Shown: positions 41,820 to 50,713 of the stretch, piece by piece
Layout: every line of letters begins with the position of its first letter
How positions within the stretch are numbered: the first letter of the stretch is position 1
NCBI GenBank assembly: GCA_964456985.1
Contig: CAYWDH010000009.1
Location: forward strand, 1-64,000
DNA from: WJMT01 sp964456985
GTDB taxonomy: Bacteria > Acidobacteriota > Aminicenantia > Aminicenantales > Aminicenantaceae
DNA length: 64,000 nt
Reading direction: 5' to 3'
Program-made: the position numbers and the translations under genes
The notes under the pieces: model-generated
The model's database searches: none
What the model was told of the DNA's origin: nothing
The model's input: the letters and a program-made list of their open reading frames with translations, nothing else

Positions 41820-42953
41820 TTAAAAAGCCCAAGATTTGGTTTTTTTTGTATTCCATTTGCCTATATTTTTTAAGTTTTTTGCGACTTTAGATTCATGCTC
41901 GTCTCCTAAGGTTTTTTTCACAGTCAGAAGCTCTGAAACGAGTATTTCATTAAGGGAGGCCAGAAACTCATCTAATTTGATTTCTCCCGGGAGGCTGGGA
42001 TGGGTTGAGGGTGTGGAACTTATATTCACTTCTCCGTTTTGAGATAGGCTTATGTTCTGGAGTTGGAGGGGCAGATGTGGTTTTATGTCTTTAATGCATT
42101 TTTCCAGAACACTCAATGCAACAGGGCCGATTTCTTTTGAGATATATTTGTATATATATACGCATTTCTTGTTAAAGGAATTGAGAATATTGGAGAGTTC
42201 GAATTTGGAGATTTCCTTTGTGAAAGAGATCGTATTTTTATGAAGGGGCCCGGCTATCCGAAGGCATGAGAAGAGATAGATCAATCTGTTTGTTTCTTTA
42301 TTTCCGATCTCACTGAGTTTGTATAATTCGCTTATTTTTATTTTGTCTCCAATAATATTTAAAAGGTAAATCTCATTGGGCTTGAGGTCTGTGTTTAAAA
42401 AAGATTTATTTGCATGAGTCTGGATGTATTTATCAGAAGATGGTATATGAGAGTTGATTATTTCCTGATCATTCATTTGATAGATGCCTTTGCGGATAAT
42501 TTTCAATGTGGGGATGGAGATCAATATTTCTGACTTGTCTGTTTCCTGTGCCGGGTCAAAAAAATAATCCGCATCGGTCCAATCAAACAAAGGGAGAACG
42601 TCGTCTATGAGAAATCTTTTGAGAAATTCCCATAGCTCCAAAGACGAAAATATATTAAGCTCCGTAATGGTTTTAAGTTGAGATATTTTTTTCGCTTTTG
42701 CAAATTTTTCACACTTTTTCATGCTTGATGAAGAGAGATGTTTTTCTTTTTGCAGTAAGGAGAAAAAACTCATTTTATTAAGGGATGAGGCGTTTGCTAT
42801 GACATCTCCTTCATAGAAATCTATGTTTTTAGAGGTGTTGTCTTTTTTGATTTCCAGATGGCCTGTTTTTTTATAGTTCCATACTCGGTAAAGCAAATGA
42901 GGAAAAGGAGAGTCTGAAAAATTTCCATTAAGCCACACTTTTTCCATAAACAT
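41820..42953 (-). CDS. DUF4388 domain protein
   Basis: A 377-residue cytoplasmic protein. Residues 1-110 match the DUF4388/PATAN-like pattern: the opening strand and the GHLEIKKDNTSKNIDFYEGDV segment, then FSLLQKEKHLSSSSMKK. A middle part (180-240, ISELYKLSEIGNKETNRLIYLF) looks like a winged helix. The C-terminal third is helical with a Ser/Pro-rich linker. Such proteins are thought to be signalling or gliding accessory factors in delta-proteobacteria and acidobacteria. No ribosome binding site is seen; a promoter ends six to eight bases before ATG 42953. Confidence 0.7.
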   Translation of the reverse strand: MFMEKVWLNGNFSDSPFPHLLYRVWNYKKTGHLEIKKDNTSKNIDFYEGDVIANASSLNKMSFFSLLQKEKHLSSSSMKKCEKFAKAKKISQLKTITELNIFSSLELWEFLKRFLIDDVLPLFDWTDADYFFDPAQETDKSEILISIPTLKIIRKGIYQMNDQEIINSHIPSSDKYIQTHANKSFLNTDLKPNEIYLLNIIGDKIKISELYKLSEIGNKETNRLIYLFSCLRIAGPLHKNTISFTKEISKFELSNILNSFNKKCVYIYKYISKEIGPVALSVLEKCIKDIKPHLPLQLQNISLSQNGEVNISSTPSTHPSLPGEIKLDEFLASLNEILVSELLTVKKTLGDEHESKVAKNLKNIGKWNTKKTKSWAF

Positions 42954-42959
42954 AAATAT

Positions 42960-42988
42960 ACTTTATAAATGAACAGAAAATATGTCAA
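42960..42988 (-). promoter_or_regulatory. Promoter of the DUF4388-miaA-hflX operon
   Basis: Minus strand TTGACA (42988-42983), then 15 bases to TATAAA or 17 bases to the overlapping TAAAGT (42965-42960). The start codon at 42953 follows within 6-8 bases, so the transcript may be leaderless. Confidence 0.6.
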
Positions 42989-43023
42989 ACGGATTATCTG
43001 AGTTAGTTAAAAAACAGGAGAGA

Positions 43024-43731
43024 TCAACCCATGAAACTCAAACTTAAAAGACCGATGCCTATGTTCAGCAAGCTTTTGAGGATCCATAATCCGTAAGATA
43101 TGAAGAGCGCTTTTTTGAATGATATCTTGAATAAGGAAGATAGAGCATAACCCAGAACCCAGAACATCCACAGTTGGAAAAAGTCGAACTGACTTAATAT
43201 GATAAATTTCAAGGATAACGCTTCCAGATTTGGAAAGAATAAGGCAAGGCTCGTGGTCGTGCCCATAACTGTTTTACTTGTGAAAATCATAATGAGCCTG
43301 ACAACAGATCCCAGGATCTTATCAATAAAGCTCGCATGGATGAATGCAGAAAAGATCTGTACATATTTCCCTTCCGTTGAGGTCATACGTCCCATGACCA
43401 TGAGCACAGCTGCGGATAAAAGAAGACCCAGCACAACAACAACAGGGGTCACCACAAAGGACTGGAGTATGATTTGGACTTTGGATGGATTCTGCATCCG
43501 GTCAAGCGTATTGTTGAACCGCTCCTCCCCCATCCGGTCTTTGAGTTTAATGTTGTTTTTAAAGGTATTGATGCTGTCCTGTTGAGAAATAGGCTGGATG
43601 ATAAAAGAAAAAACAGCCGTGACAACGAGTAAAACAATAAGAGCATCTTTCCAGGGTGCTTTCTCGGCAATAAATGCGAATGTCTCTTTTGGGTTCAAAA
43701 AGACTCCTTGGAGCCGGCTAAAAAAATTCAT
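43024..43731 (-). CDS. Yip1 family membrane protein (transporter-linked)
   Basis: A 235-residue membrane protein with the Yip1 opening LQGVFLNPKETFAFI and about five hydrophobic helices. It is a paralogue of the 20567 protein (IQGIILKPKEEW). It starts two bases after the ABC ATPase gene and ends its operon, exactly where a MacB/FtsX-type permease would be expected. It may be the membrane partner or an accessory; that is inference. Confidence 0.78.
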   Translation of the reverse strand: MNFFSRLQGVFLNPKETFAFIAEKAPWKDALIVLLVVTAVFSFIIQPISQQDSINTFKNNIKLKDRMGEERFNNTLDRMQNPSKVQIILQSFVVTPVVVVLGLLLSAAVLMVMGRMTSTEGKYVQIFSAFIHASFIDKILGSVVRLIMIFTSKTVMGTTTSLALFFPNLEALSLKFIILSQFDFFQLWMFWVLGYALSSLFKISFKKALFISYGLWILKSLLNIGIGLLSLSFMG

Positions 43732-43733
43732 GA

Positions 43734-44435
43734 TTATTCTCCCCTTTTTTCCTCTTTTTCAATCATTCCGTCTTTTATATAAATGATCCTGTTAGCATGC
43801 CTTGCGATATTTGAGTCATGTGTGACCATGATGATGGTGTTTCCTTGAGAGTGGATCTTGTTGAAGAGCTTTAGGATCTCTTGGCCGGTTTTTGAATCAA
43901 GATTGCCTGTGGGTTCGTCAGCCAAAAGAATGGATGGGTCATTCACCAAGGCCCGGGCAATGGCCACTCTCTGTCTTTCGCCTCCGGATAGTTCTGACGG
44001 ACGGTGGTCCTTTCTATTCAGGATCTCCACCATTTCAAGGGCCCTTTCAGCTTTTTCCCTTCTTGTATTCCTGCTCTCTCCTCTGTAAATCAAGGGAAGC
44101 TCCACATTGTGGAAAGCGGAAGCTCTGGAGAGAAGATTGAACACCTGAAAAACAAAACCGATTTCCTTGTTCCTTATGAAAGCGAGTTCATTATCATCCA
44201 GGGAACTGACAAGCTTATGGTTTAAATAATATTTTCCTTTGGAAGGAGTATCAAGACAGCCTAAAAGGTTCATTATGGTTGATTTTCCTGAACCTGAAGG
44301 ACCCATTATTGCAAGGAATTCGTTCTTTGTTACGGAAAAGGTCACACCGCAGAGAGCCCTGACCTCCTGTTTACCAAGTTTATAGATTTTCCAGAGATTC
44401 TCAGCAGAGATGATGATATTGTTGTTGTTTCCCAT
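43734..44435 (-). CDS. ABC transporter ATP-binding protein (MacB/LolD type)
   Basis: A 233-residue ATPase of the mechanotransmission (MacB/LolD/FtsE) group. Walker A GPSGSGKST, Q-loop GFVFQVFNLLSRASAFHNVELP (the LolD/MacB pattern), signature LSGGERQRVAIARAL, Walker B ILLADEPTGNLDS and switch VTHDSNIARHA. It overlaps the adaptor gene by one base. No FtsX-like permease gene is nearby. Confidence 0.92.
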   Translation of the reverse strand: MGNNNNIIISAENLWKIYKLGKQEVRALCGVTFSVTKNEFLAIMGPSGSGKSTIMNLLGCLDTPSKGKYYLNHKLVSSLDDNELAFIRNKEIGFVFQVFNLLSRASAFHNVELPLIYRGESRNTRREKAERALEMVEILNRKDHRPSELSGGERQRVAIARALVNDPSILLADEPTGNLDSKTGQEILKLFNKIHSQGNTIIMVTHDSNIARHANRIIYIKDGMIEKEEKRGE

Positions 44436-45661
44436 CAGGAGCTCTCTTCCTTTTTTTCAGCCTTGACAAGCATATCATCATTGAGCTGGCGCAAAGCACT
44501 GTAAGGCCCCACAGCGATGTCTTCTCCCTCTTCAAGTCCTCGTACAATCTCGATATTAAGTTCTCCCATGATTCCTTTTTCAACAGGACGGAATCGGGCT
44601 CTGTCATCTTTGATGATGAACACGCCTTCTTCCTGTTTGTTCGCGAGAGTATCCGTCTCTTCGTCTGATTCTTTGAGGACAAGGGCTGAGATGGGAACAG
44701 TAAGCACACCAGATTTTTCTGCAGTGATGATATCTGCAGTTGCAGAAAGCCCGGGTTTTAGATTTTTCGGAGGGTTCTCCAGTGTGATAACGACTTTAAA
44801 ATCCTTTGATTCTTCAGAGCCGGTAACAGTCTGGATAGCAGAGCTGCCGATCTCTGTGACTTTTCCTTTAATGACCAGATCAGGAAAGGCGTCCACTCTG
44901 ACTTCCGAAGTCTGTCCGAGTTCCACTCCAATCACATCGGTTTCGTCAACTTCCACATCCACCTCCATTACAGATAGGTCTGCGATGGTTAAAAGTACTG
45001 TTCCTGGATTGTTCATTGTCCCTACCAGAGCGATTTCTCCTTCCTCCACATTAAGGCTTGTTATGATTCCGTCTATAGGGGAATCATAGACGGTTTTTTC
45101 CAAGTTATCGAGAGTGCTTCTTAAAGACGCTTGGGCTTGTTTGATCTGATACTCGATCGATTCATAGCTGGCTTTTGAAATATTGTACTTTGCTTGAGAA
45201 GATTCTAATTCTTCCCTGGATATCAATTTTTTTTCAAAGAGAGCTTCTTTCCTTTCAAAGCTTCTTTTGTCATTTTCAAGCTGAGCTTCCGCCTTGATTT
45301 TTTCAGCTTGTAAAGAATGGATATAGGCCCTGTCTCTATCAGCGCTTGCCTCATATTGAGTGGATTCAAGTTTGAGGAGAAGGTCATTTTTTTTGACAAC
45401 CTGTCCCTCTTCTACGGCAATTTTTATTATTCTCCCTGCTATAAGGGCACTGATATCCACACTTTTTTTGGGTTTAACTTCTCCTGAAGCGGAAATTTTG
45501 GATATAAGGTTTTCCTTTTTGACTTTTTCCACTGTGACGGTGATGCTTTTCTCGCGTTGAGCCTGAAGATTAATAAATATGATAATGGCTATCAGTAGAA
45601 TGACAGCGCCTATGATAATGATTTTTTTCTTGCTTTTTTTTGGTTTTTTTTGTTCATTCAT
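44435..45661 (-). CDS. MacA/HlyD-type periplasmic adaptor protein
   Basis: A 408-residue membrane-fusion protein: an N-terminal membrane anchor (about 12-31), a biotinyl-lipoyl-like half (ISASGEVKPKKSVDIS and AGRIIKIAVEEGQVVKKNDLLLKLE), a helical hairpin (about 100-185), the second lipoyl half, and a C-terminal beta-barrel with GLSATADIITAEKSGVLTVPISAL. I chose ATG 45661, which has GAGAG upstream; the frame stays open to 45715. It partners the MacB-like ATPase next to it, for export or lipoprotein transport; the substrate is unknown. Confidence 0.88.
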   Translation of the reverse strand: MNEQKKPKKSKKKIIIIGAVILLIAIIIFINLQAQREKSITVTVEKVKKENLISKISASGEVKPKKSVDISALIAGRIIKIAVEEGQVVKKNDLLLKLESTQYEASADRDRAYIHSLQAEKIKAEAQLENDKRSFERKEALFEKKLISREELESSQAKYNISKASYESIEYQIKQAQASLRSTLDNLEKTVYDSPIDGIITSLNVEEGEIALVGTMNNPGTVLLTIADLSVMEVDVEVDETDVIGVELGQTSEVRVDAFPDLVIKGKVTEIGSSAIQTVTGSEESKDFKVVITLENPPKNLKPGLSATADIITAEKSGVLTVPISALVLKESDEETDTLANKQEEGVFIIKDDRARFRPVEKGIMGELNIEIVRGLEEGEDIAVGPYSALRQLNDDMLVKAEKKEESS

Positions 45662-45832
45662 TAGATCTCTCTCATGTGCGTTTTTTATCATAATACAGTA
45701 CGTATTTTTTGGCAAAGAGTTTTTAATTTGATAAAAACATATATTGCCCTGGATATATATTGCTGGTAATATAATTATTCTCTGTTTTTTAAAGAAGCAG
45801 GATTTTATTTGTGATTGATTCAGGTCAATTCG

Positions 45833-46618
45833 ATGAATTTAAATAAGTATTTGAATGCCGCGGAAAAGGCAGCAAAAAAAGCAGGCTTGATGCTCATTCA
45901 GAATATTGGGTCAAACAGAGAGATATCGTTTAAGGGCGAGGTCAATCTCGTCACCAACTTTGACAAGCAGTCTCAGGAAATCATTCATGATTCTTTACGA
46001 AGTGTTTTCCCTGATCACGACATCATAGCAGAAGAAGGTCTTAAAAAAGAAAAAGGCTCTGATTTCAAATGGATAGTGGACCCCATAGACGGAACCACAA
46101 ACTATGTCCATGGATTTCCTGTTTTTTGTATTTCCATAGCTGTTGAAAAAGAAGGGGAGACTTTGGTTGGCCTTGTTTTGGATCCCATGCGGGATGAGTG
46201 GTTTACGGCAAAAAGAGGCGAAGGGGCCTGTCTTAATAAAAAAAAGATACATGTATCCGGCATTGATGAACTTGATAAAAGCCTTCTTACAACCGGTTTT
46301 CCCTATGACATCAGAGAGAGTGAGTTGAATAATCTTGACCATTTTTCAAATTTTGCTGTAAGGTGCCAGGCCATCCGCCGCTGCGGCTCAGCTGCTCTCG
46401 ACCTTTGCTACGTGGCGTGCGGACGGGCGGATGGGTTCTGGGAACTGAAGCTTTCTCCCTGGGATACAGCGGCCGGAGCTTTAATAGTCAAGGAAGCGGG
46501 AGGTTGCGTCACTGATTTCCATAACCAAAGATTCCATCCCGGCAAAAAACAGGTACTGGCCTCAAATGGAAAGATCCACAAACAGATTCTTGAGGTTTTA
46601 AAACTGGGGAAAATATGA
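45833..46618 (+). CDS. suhB: Inositol monophosphatase family protein (SuhB-like)
   Basis: A 261-residue Mg-dependent phosphatase. Metal-binding motifs are EEGLKKEKGSDFKWIVDPIDGTTNYVHG (E in the first part, then D-P-I-D-G-T) and LSPWDTAAGALIVKEAGG. Substrates in the family are inositol phosphates, fructose-1,6-bisphosphate or NADP. SuhB also acts in rRNA antitermination. ATG 45833 has AGGTC upstream; TTG 45815 is a less likely start. A TATAAT lies at 45770-45775. It overlaps the next gene by four bases. Confidence 0.88.
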   Translation: MNLNKYLNAAEKAAKKAGLMLIQNIGSNREISFKGEVNLVTNFDKQSQEIIHDSLRSVFPDHDIIAEEGLKKEKGSDFKWIVDPIDGTTNYVHGFPVFCISIAVEKEGETLVGLVLDPMRDEWFTAKRGEGACLNKKKIHVSGIDELDKSLLTTGFPYDIRESELNNLDHFSNFAVRCQAIRRCGSAALDLCYVACGRADGFWELKLSPWDTAAGALIVKEAGGCVTDFHNQRFHPGKKQVLASNGKIHKQILEVLKLGKI

Positions 46619-47151
46619 CAAAAAAGAGGGGGCATTATTTTATTTTTCTTTTTTCTTTTGTTTTTTTATGCAGTGCCTTGTGTATTTACATGGGTCAAGG
46701 CCAGGATATCATACGGCCAAGGCTGGAAAACAGCAGGGTTTATAGAATGGGAGTGCCTGCAGACCGCCATTGGGTGAGCACGGGTTTTGATGTTGAGCGC
46801 GGAGAAGTCATTCATTTCATGGCAGATGGGACTATTTCACTTCAAAAAGGAAATCCAAAAGCATACTGTGACCCGAATGGGTACAACCTAAAAACGATGC
46901 AGCAGCCGATTGAAGATAAAAACATCGGCTCTCTTATCGGAAGGGTAATTTTGCTTATTTCTATTGAAGAAGATGAAGAGACGGGGGAAGAAATAAGGAA
47001 TGAGATCATAAAAGAATTTTATATTGGCGGAGAAACAGAGGTCGCCATGCCCTTAGATGGGGAGCTGCAGCTGGGAATCAATGAACTTGTGGTGGAAGAT
47101 AATGAAGGGGCCTTCCAGGTCAGAATGTATTTGGTTGATGAACGGCTTTAG
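46615..47151 (+). CDS. Secreted LecA/PA-IL-like galactose-binding-fold protein
   Basis: A 178-residue protein with an N-terminal signal (hydrophobic 8-25, cut near GQGQD). The rest follows the PA-IL/LecA jelly-roll pattern: VPADRHWVSTGFDVERGEVI, then FMADGTISL, NIGSLIGRVILLI, FYIGGETEVAMPLDGELQLG, and the end EDNEGAFQVRMYLV. That end aligns with the Ca/galactose-binding D-N-x-G-x-F-x-V region of LecA. The calcium ligands are only partly recognisable, so sugar binding is not certain. It is translationally coupled to suhB (ATGA). Confidence 0.6.
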   Translation: MTKKRGHYFIFLFSFVFLCSALCIYMGQGQDIIRPRLENSRVYRMGVPADRHWVSTGFDVERGEVIHFMADGTISLQKGNPKAYCDPNGYNLKTMQQPIEDKNIGSLIGRVILLISIEEDEETGEEIRNEIIKEFYIGGETEVAMPLDGELQLGINELVVEDNEGAFQVRMYLVDERL

Positions 47152-48497
47152 TGGCTGTTTTCTTTAGAGATCAGTCTTTCCAGAAATTGGGTGTTGTATT
47201 TGCCTTTTAAGAAATCCGGGTTGGATAAAACATTCAGATGTAGCGGTATATTTGTCTTGATTCCAACGATAATGGTCATTTCCAGCGCTGATTTCATTTT
47301 TCTTATGGCTTCTTCCCTGGTTGGGGCATGGGATATGACTTTAGCGATTAGGGAGTCATAATGCGGGGGAATATTCCATCCTTGGTATGCGGCCGAGTCA
47401 ATTCGAATTCCTTTTCCACCGGGAAAAACAAGGAATTCAATTTTTCCTGGGGATGGTACAAATGAAGTGGGGTCTTCGGCATTGATCCGGCATTCAATAC
47501 TGTGGCCGTTGATAAACAGGTCGTTTTTGGGGTCGAGTTTTTCCCCGCTTGCAATCCTAATCTGTTTTTTTACCAGATCGATTCCATAGACCATTTCGGT
47601 TATGGGATGTTCGACTTGAATTCTGGTATTGGACTCCATAAAGTAGAAATTTTTTTGGCTGTCAACAAGAAATTCAAAAGTACCCAGACTATGATAGTCT
47701 ATGTATTCTGTGGCTGTTTCTACTGCTTTTATCATTTTTTTCCGTATTTTCTCATCTATGAATACAGAAGGGGTTTCTTCCAAGATTTTCTGGTTTTTTC
47801 TCTGGATAGAGCATTCCCTTTCTCCAAAAGCCATGACACGGCCGTTGTCGTCTCTTATCACTTGTATTTCTATGTGCCGGGCGTTTTCTATGTATTTCTC
47901 TAAATAAAGATCAGGGTTACCAAAAGCTGAATTCGACTCATTTTGCGCTATAGTATACTGTTCCTCAAGATTGGAATGGGAGCGGACGATGCGCATTCCC
48001 TTTCCACCTCCCCCTGCTGCTGCTTTAAGCATAACAGGAAATCCGATTTTTTTTGCAGTTATTTCAGCAGAGCTAAAGTCTTTCACTATCCCATCTGATC
48101 CCGGGAGGATGGGAAGCTTTGCTTTTTTCATCTCCTGCCGTGCTCTGTTTTTATCTCCCATCATTCTCATATTTGCAGCTGAGGGGCCTATAAATATCAG
48201 TCCTTCCTGATTGCATATTTCAGGAAAACGGGGATTTTCAGCAAGAAATCCGTATCCCGGGTGGATGGCCTCGGCTTTAGTGATCACTGCAGCGCTGATT
48301 ATGTTGGGGATATTGAGATAGCTGTCGCTTGCTTTTGCCGGGCCTATACATACTTTTTCGTCCGCAAGAAGTGCGTGGAGAGAGTCTTTGTCCGCTTCTG
48401 AAAAGACAGCTACGGTTTTGATTCCCAGTTCATGTGCTCCCCGCATGATCCGGAGAGCTATTTCTCCCCTGTTAGCTATCAATATTTTTGAGAACAT
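47148..48497 (-). CDS. accC: Acetyl-CoA carboxylase, biotin carboxylase subunit AccC
   Basis: It carboxylates biotin on BCCP with ATP and bicarbonate, the first step of fatty acid synthesis. The 449-residue ATP-grasp protein has ILIANRGEIALRIMR, HPGYGFLAENPRF, KAAAGGGGKGMRIV, and the catalytic ESNTRIQVEHPITE. It begins at the base after accB ends. The carboxyltransferase genes accA/accD are not in the window. Confidence 0.97.
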   Translation of the reverse strand: MFSKILIANRGEIALRIMRGAHELGIKTVAVFSEADKDSLHALLADEKVCIGPAKASDSYLNIPNIISAAVITKAEAIHPGYGFLAENPRFPEICNQEGLIFIGPSAANMRMMGDKNRARQEMKKAKLPILPGSDGIVKDFSSAEITAKKIGFPVMLKAAAGGGGKGMRIVRSHSNLEEQYTIAQNESNSAFGNPDLYLEKYIENARHIEIQVIRDDNGRVMAFGERECSIQRKNQKILEETPSVFIDEKIRKKMIKAVETATEYIDYHSLGTFEFLVDSQKNFYFMESNTRIQVEHPITEMVYGIDLVKKQIRIASGEKLDPKNDLFINGHSIECRINAEDPTSFVPSPGKIEFLVFPGGKGIRIDSAAYQGWNIPPHYDSLIAKVISHAPTREEAIRKMKSALEMTIIVGIKTNIPLHLNVLSNPDFLKGKYNTQFLERLISKENSH

Positions 48498-48971
48498 TTA
48501 TTTCTTTTTCACTGAAAAAAGATTTTGTCCGTATTCGACCGGATTCCCGTTCTTGACGTATATATCCTCTATGGTGCCGTCAATATCAGATTCGATTTCA
48601 TTCATCAGTTTCATGGCTTCTATGATGCACAGGGTTTGGTTTTTCTTTATATCTTCCCCGATCTCCACAAACGGAGGGGAGGATGGATCAGGCGCTCTGT
48701 AGAATGTGCCTACCATCGGAGAGGTGATAAAGTGAAGATTGTTATCTGTTGATATATCTTTTGTTTCTTCTTTTTCTTCCTTATTTTCTTTGCTCTGGTC
48801 AGCCTTGGGGGGCTCGGGTATGAGGGTTACTTCCTTGATCTCTGGTTGTTTTGGTTCTCTGCTTATTCTTATTTTGAAACCTTCCATCTCGAGTTCAAAG
48901 TCAAAGAGATTCCTTTTTTCAAGCAGATCTACAAGTTTTGATATTTCCTTATAATCGATCTTTGATTTCAT
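48498..48971 (-). CDS. accB: Biotin carboxyl carrier protein AccB
   Basis: The 157-residue carrier has an N-terminal region, a Lys/Glu-rich linker (about 50-76), and the C-terminal biotinyl domain with the biotinylation site EAMKLMNE (K121) and the thumb segment SPMVGTFYRAPDPSSPPF. GGGAGA precedes ATG 48971, and a TTGACA promoter lies at 49026-49054. It is the first gene of the accBC operon. Confidence 0.97.
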   Translation of the reverse strand: MKSKIDYKEISKLVDLLEKRNLFDFELEMEGFKIRISREPKQPEIKEVTLIPEPPKADQSKENKEEKEETKDISTDNNLHFITSPMVGTFYRAPDPSSPPFVEIGEDIKKNQTLCIIEAMKLMNEIESDIDGTIEDIYVKNGNPVEYGQNLFSVKKK

Positions 48972-49025
48972 TGTGTATCTCCCTAAAAAGCCGAAATCTA
49001 TCTCGCTTTGAAGAAAATTAGTATT

Positions 49026-49054
49026 AAATTAATCGCTATGGATGTAAATGTCAA
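49026..49054 (-). promoter_or_regulatory. Promoter of accBC
   Basis: Minus strand TTGACA (49054-49049), 17 bases, TAATTT (49031-49026), 54 bases before the accB start. Confidence 0.75.
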
Positions 49055-49092
49055 GAAGAAGTGAGCGTTTCCAGTTCCGCTGTTTTGAGGTT

Positions 49093-49116
49093 TTAGCCTG
49101 GATGATGAACAAGCCG
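49093..49116 (+). repeat. Left-end fragment of family B repeat
   Basis: TTAGCCTGGATGATGAACAAGCCG matches the left end at 59682 (TAACCTGGATGATGAGCGAGTCG). No right arm is seen before ffh. An extended -10 TGTTATAAT lies 15 bases downstream at 49129-49137. Confidence 0.5.
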
Positions 49117-49128
49117 GTTTATTTATTG

Positions 49129-49137
49129 TGTTATAAT
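49129..49137 (+). promoter_or_regulatory. Extended -10 promoter element of ffh
   Basis: TGTTATAAT fits TGnTATAAT with no good -35 box. It lies 35 bases before the ffh start. Confidence 0.5.
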
Positions 49138-49172
49138 AAGAATGAAGATCCCAGGCTGAAAAGAGAGGACTT

Positions 49173-50504
49173 ATGTTAGAACAAATATCCGAACGTCTTC
49201 AAAATGTCATGAAATATCTCCGCGGAGAGGGAAAGATCACGGAGAGGAATATGCAGGAAGCCCTGAAGATGATGAGAATGGCTTTTCTTGAAGCGGATGT
49301 CAATTACAAAGTTGTCAAAGATTTTGAGGTCAAGGTCAAAGAGAAAGCTTTGGACCAAAAAGTACTGTCAAGTCTTTCTCCGGCTCAACATGTCATTAAG
49401 ATCGTCAGGGATGAACTGACAGCGATGCTGGGGCAGAAAGAGCAAAATATAAATTATGCGGATACTCCCCCTTCTATCTTTATGCTGGTAGGGCTTCAGG
49501 GCACAGGGAAGACCACCACATGCGGGAAGCTGGCCCGGAGGGAAAAGGAGCTCAACCATAACCCGTTGATGGTTTCCTTTGATCTAAAAAGACCTGCAGC
49601 ACAGGAGCAGATAAAAACAATAGCCAAGACTGTTCAGTCGTCTTTTTATGAGTTCTCAAAAAAACAGATGAATTCTCCTCATAAGGCATTAGAAGAGGTG
49701 GTCGCCTATGCTGAAAAAAACAATCATACTCCTCTTATTGTGGATACAGCCGGAAGGCTGCATATAGACGATGAGCTCATGGATGAGCTGAAGCTCGTCA
49801 GAGACAAACTGAATCCTGACGAGGTTATTTACATAGGGGATTCTATGACGGGACAGGATGCGGTTAGAAGCGCTTCTGTTTTTGAAGAAAGGATCGGATT
49901 GACTTCTATTATCCTGACAAAACTTGACGGAGATGCCAGAGGGGGAGCTGCCTTGTCCATAGTTGCCGTAACAGGGAAACCCATCAAGTTTATTGGGGTA
50001 GGTGAGAAATTCGATAAACTTGAAGTATTTCATCCTGACAGAATGTCATCTCGGATCATTGGAATGGGGGATATGCTGAGTTTTATAGAGAAAGCGGAAA
50101 AAGAAACAGATATGAAGCAAGCAGAGGAACTGGCAAAAAGGATGAGGAGGGAGGAGTTTACTCTTGAGGATTTTAAAAAACAGCTTGAGCAGATTAAGAA
50201 AATGGGCTCATTGTCTCAAATTTTACAATCCCTTCCATCCGGAGGTGTGTTTAAGAATATCAATAAGATGAATATAGACGACAAGAAGGTCAGTTATTTT
50301 GAGGCGATCATCAATTCTATGACTCCTGCGGAAAGGAACAATCCGAAGATAATAAACGGGAGCAGACGGTCACGTATCGCTAGGGGAAGCGGAAGACCTG
50401 TCGCTGAAGTCAACCAGCTGCTCAAACAATTTTTTGATATGAAGAAGATGATGAAGAAGTCAGTTTTTAAAAAAATGATGTCGTCTTTTCCTTCATCTCA
50501 CTAA
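49173..50504 (+). CDS. ffh: Signal recognition particle protein Ffh
   Basis: The SRP GTPase that delivers nascent membrane proteins. The 443-residue protein has the N domain (about 1-90), and the G domain with LVGLQGTGKTTTCGKLARR, DTAGRLHIDDEL, and TKLDGDARGGAAL. The Met-rich M domain (about 300-443) includes SRRSRIARGSGRPVAEVNQLL, the 4.5S RNA-binding helix-turn-helix. AGAGAGGA precedes ATG 49173. The stop codon TAA runs into a family B-like end (AACCTGACCTATTCAGG). Confidence 0.97.
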   Translation: MLEQISERLQNVMKYLRGEGKITERNMQEALKMMRMAFLEADVNYKVVKDFEVKVKEKALDQKVLSSLSPAQHVIKIVRDELTAMLGQKEQNINYADTPPSIFMLVGLQGTGKTTTCGKLARREKELNHNPLMVSFDLKRPAAQEQIKTIAKTVQSSFYEFSKKQMNSPHKALEEVVAYAEKNNHTPLIVDTAGRLHIDDELMDELKLVRDKLNPDEVIYIGDSMTGQDAVRSASVFEERIGLTSIILTKLDGDARGGAALSIVAVTGKPIKFIGVGEKFDKLEVFHPDRMSSRIIGMGDMLSFIEKAEKETDMKQAEELAKRMRREEFTLEDFKKQLEQIKKMGSLSQILQSLPSGGVFKNINKMNIDDKKVSYFEAIINSMTPAERNNPKIINGSRRSRIARGSGRPVAEVNQLLKQFFDMKKMMKKSVFKKMMSSFPSSH

Positions 50505-50529
50505 ACCTGACCTATTCAGGTTCATCACA
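50503..50529 (+). repeat. Family B-like end at the ffh stop codon
   Basis: AAACCTGACCTATTCAGGTTC begins within the ffh stop and repeats the outer arm of the 34799-35032 element (AACCTGACTTATTCA). The pair CCTGA/TCAGG makes a small hairpin. Confidence 0.5.
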
Positions 50530-50618
50530 ATAATGAATACCTGCTAAACAGAATAAGTGATCATTCCGCGGCATATCTCCATCCTCGCTCCACCCATCCC
50601 CCCGTGGGGAACCCCTTA

Positions 50619-50690
50619 CGCTGCGGGAGGAGACACGCCGCTCCATCACTCTTCTTTGATTCATCTTTTTAATCCAGGTACTCATTTTTG
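50619..50690 (+). repeat. Family C dispersed repeat, copy 2
   Basis: This is almost the same sequence as 20051-20124, including GCCGCTCCATCACTCTTC and TTTGATTCATCTTTTT. The preceding 50 bases (CCCCCGTGGGGAACCCC) form a GC-rich hairpin that is not in copy 1. There is no ORF. Confidence 0.8.
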
Positions 50691-50713
50691 TTCATCATCC
50701 CGTGTAAAATGAG

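Noticed and set aside
44517..45089. 190-codon Ser-rich open frame on the plus strand
   Set aside because: It is a shadow of the adaptor gene; Ser-richness comes from the complement of Glu/Lys-rich codons.
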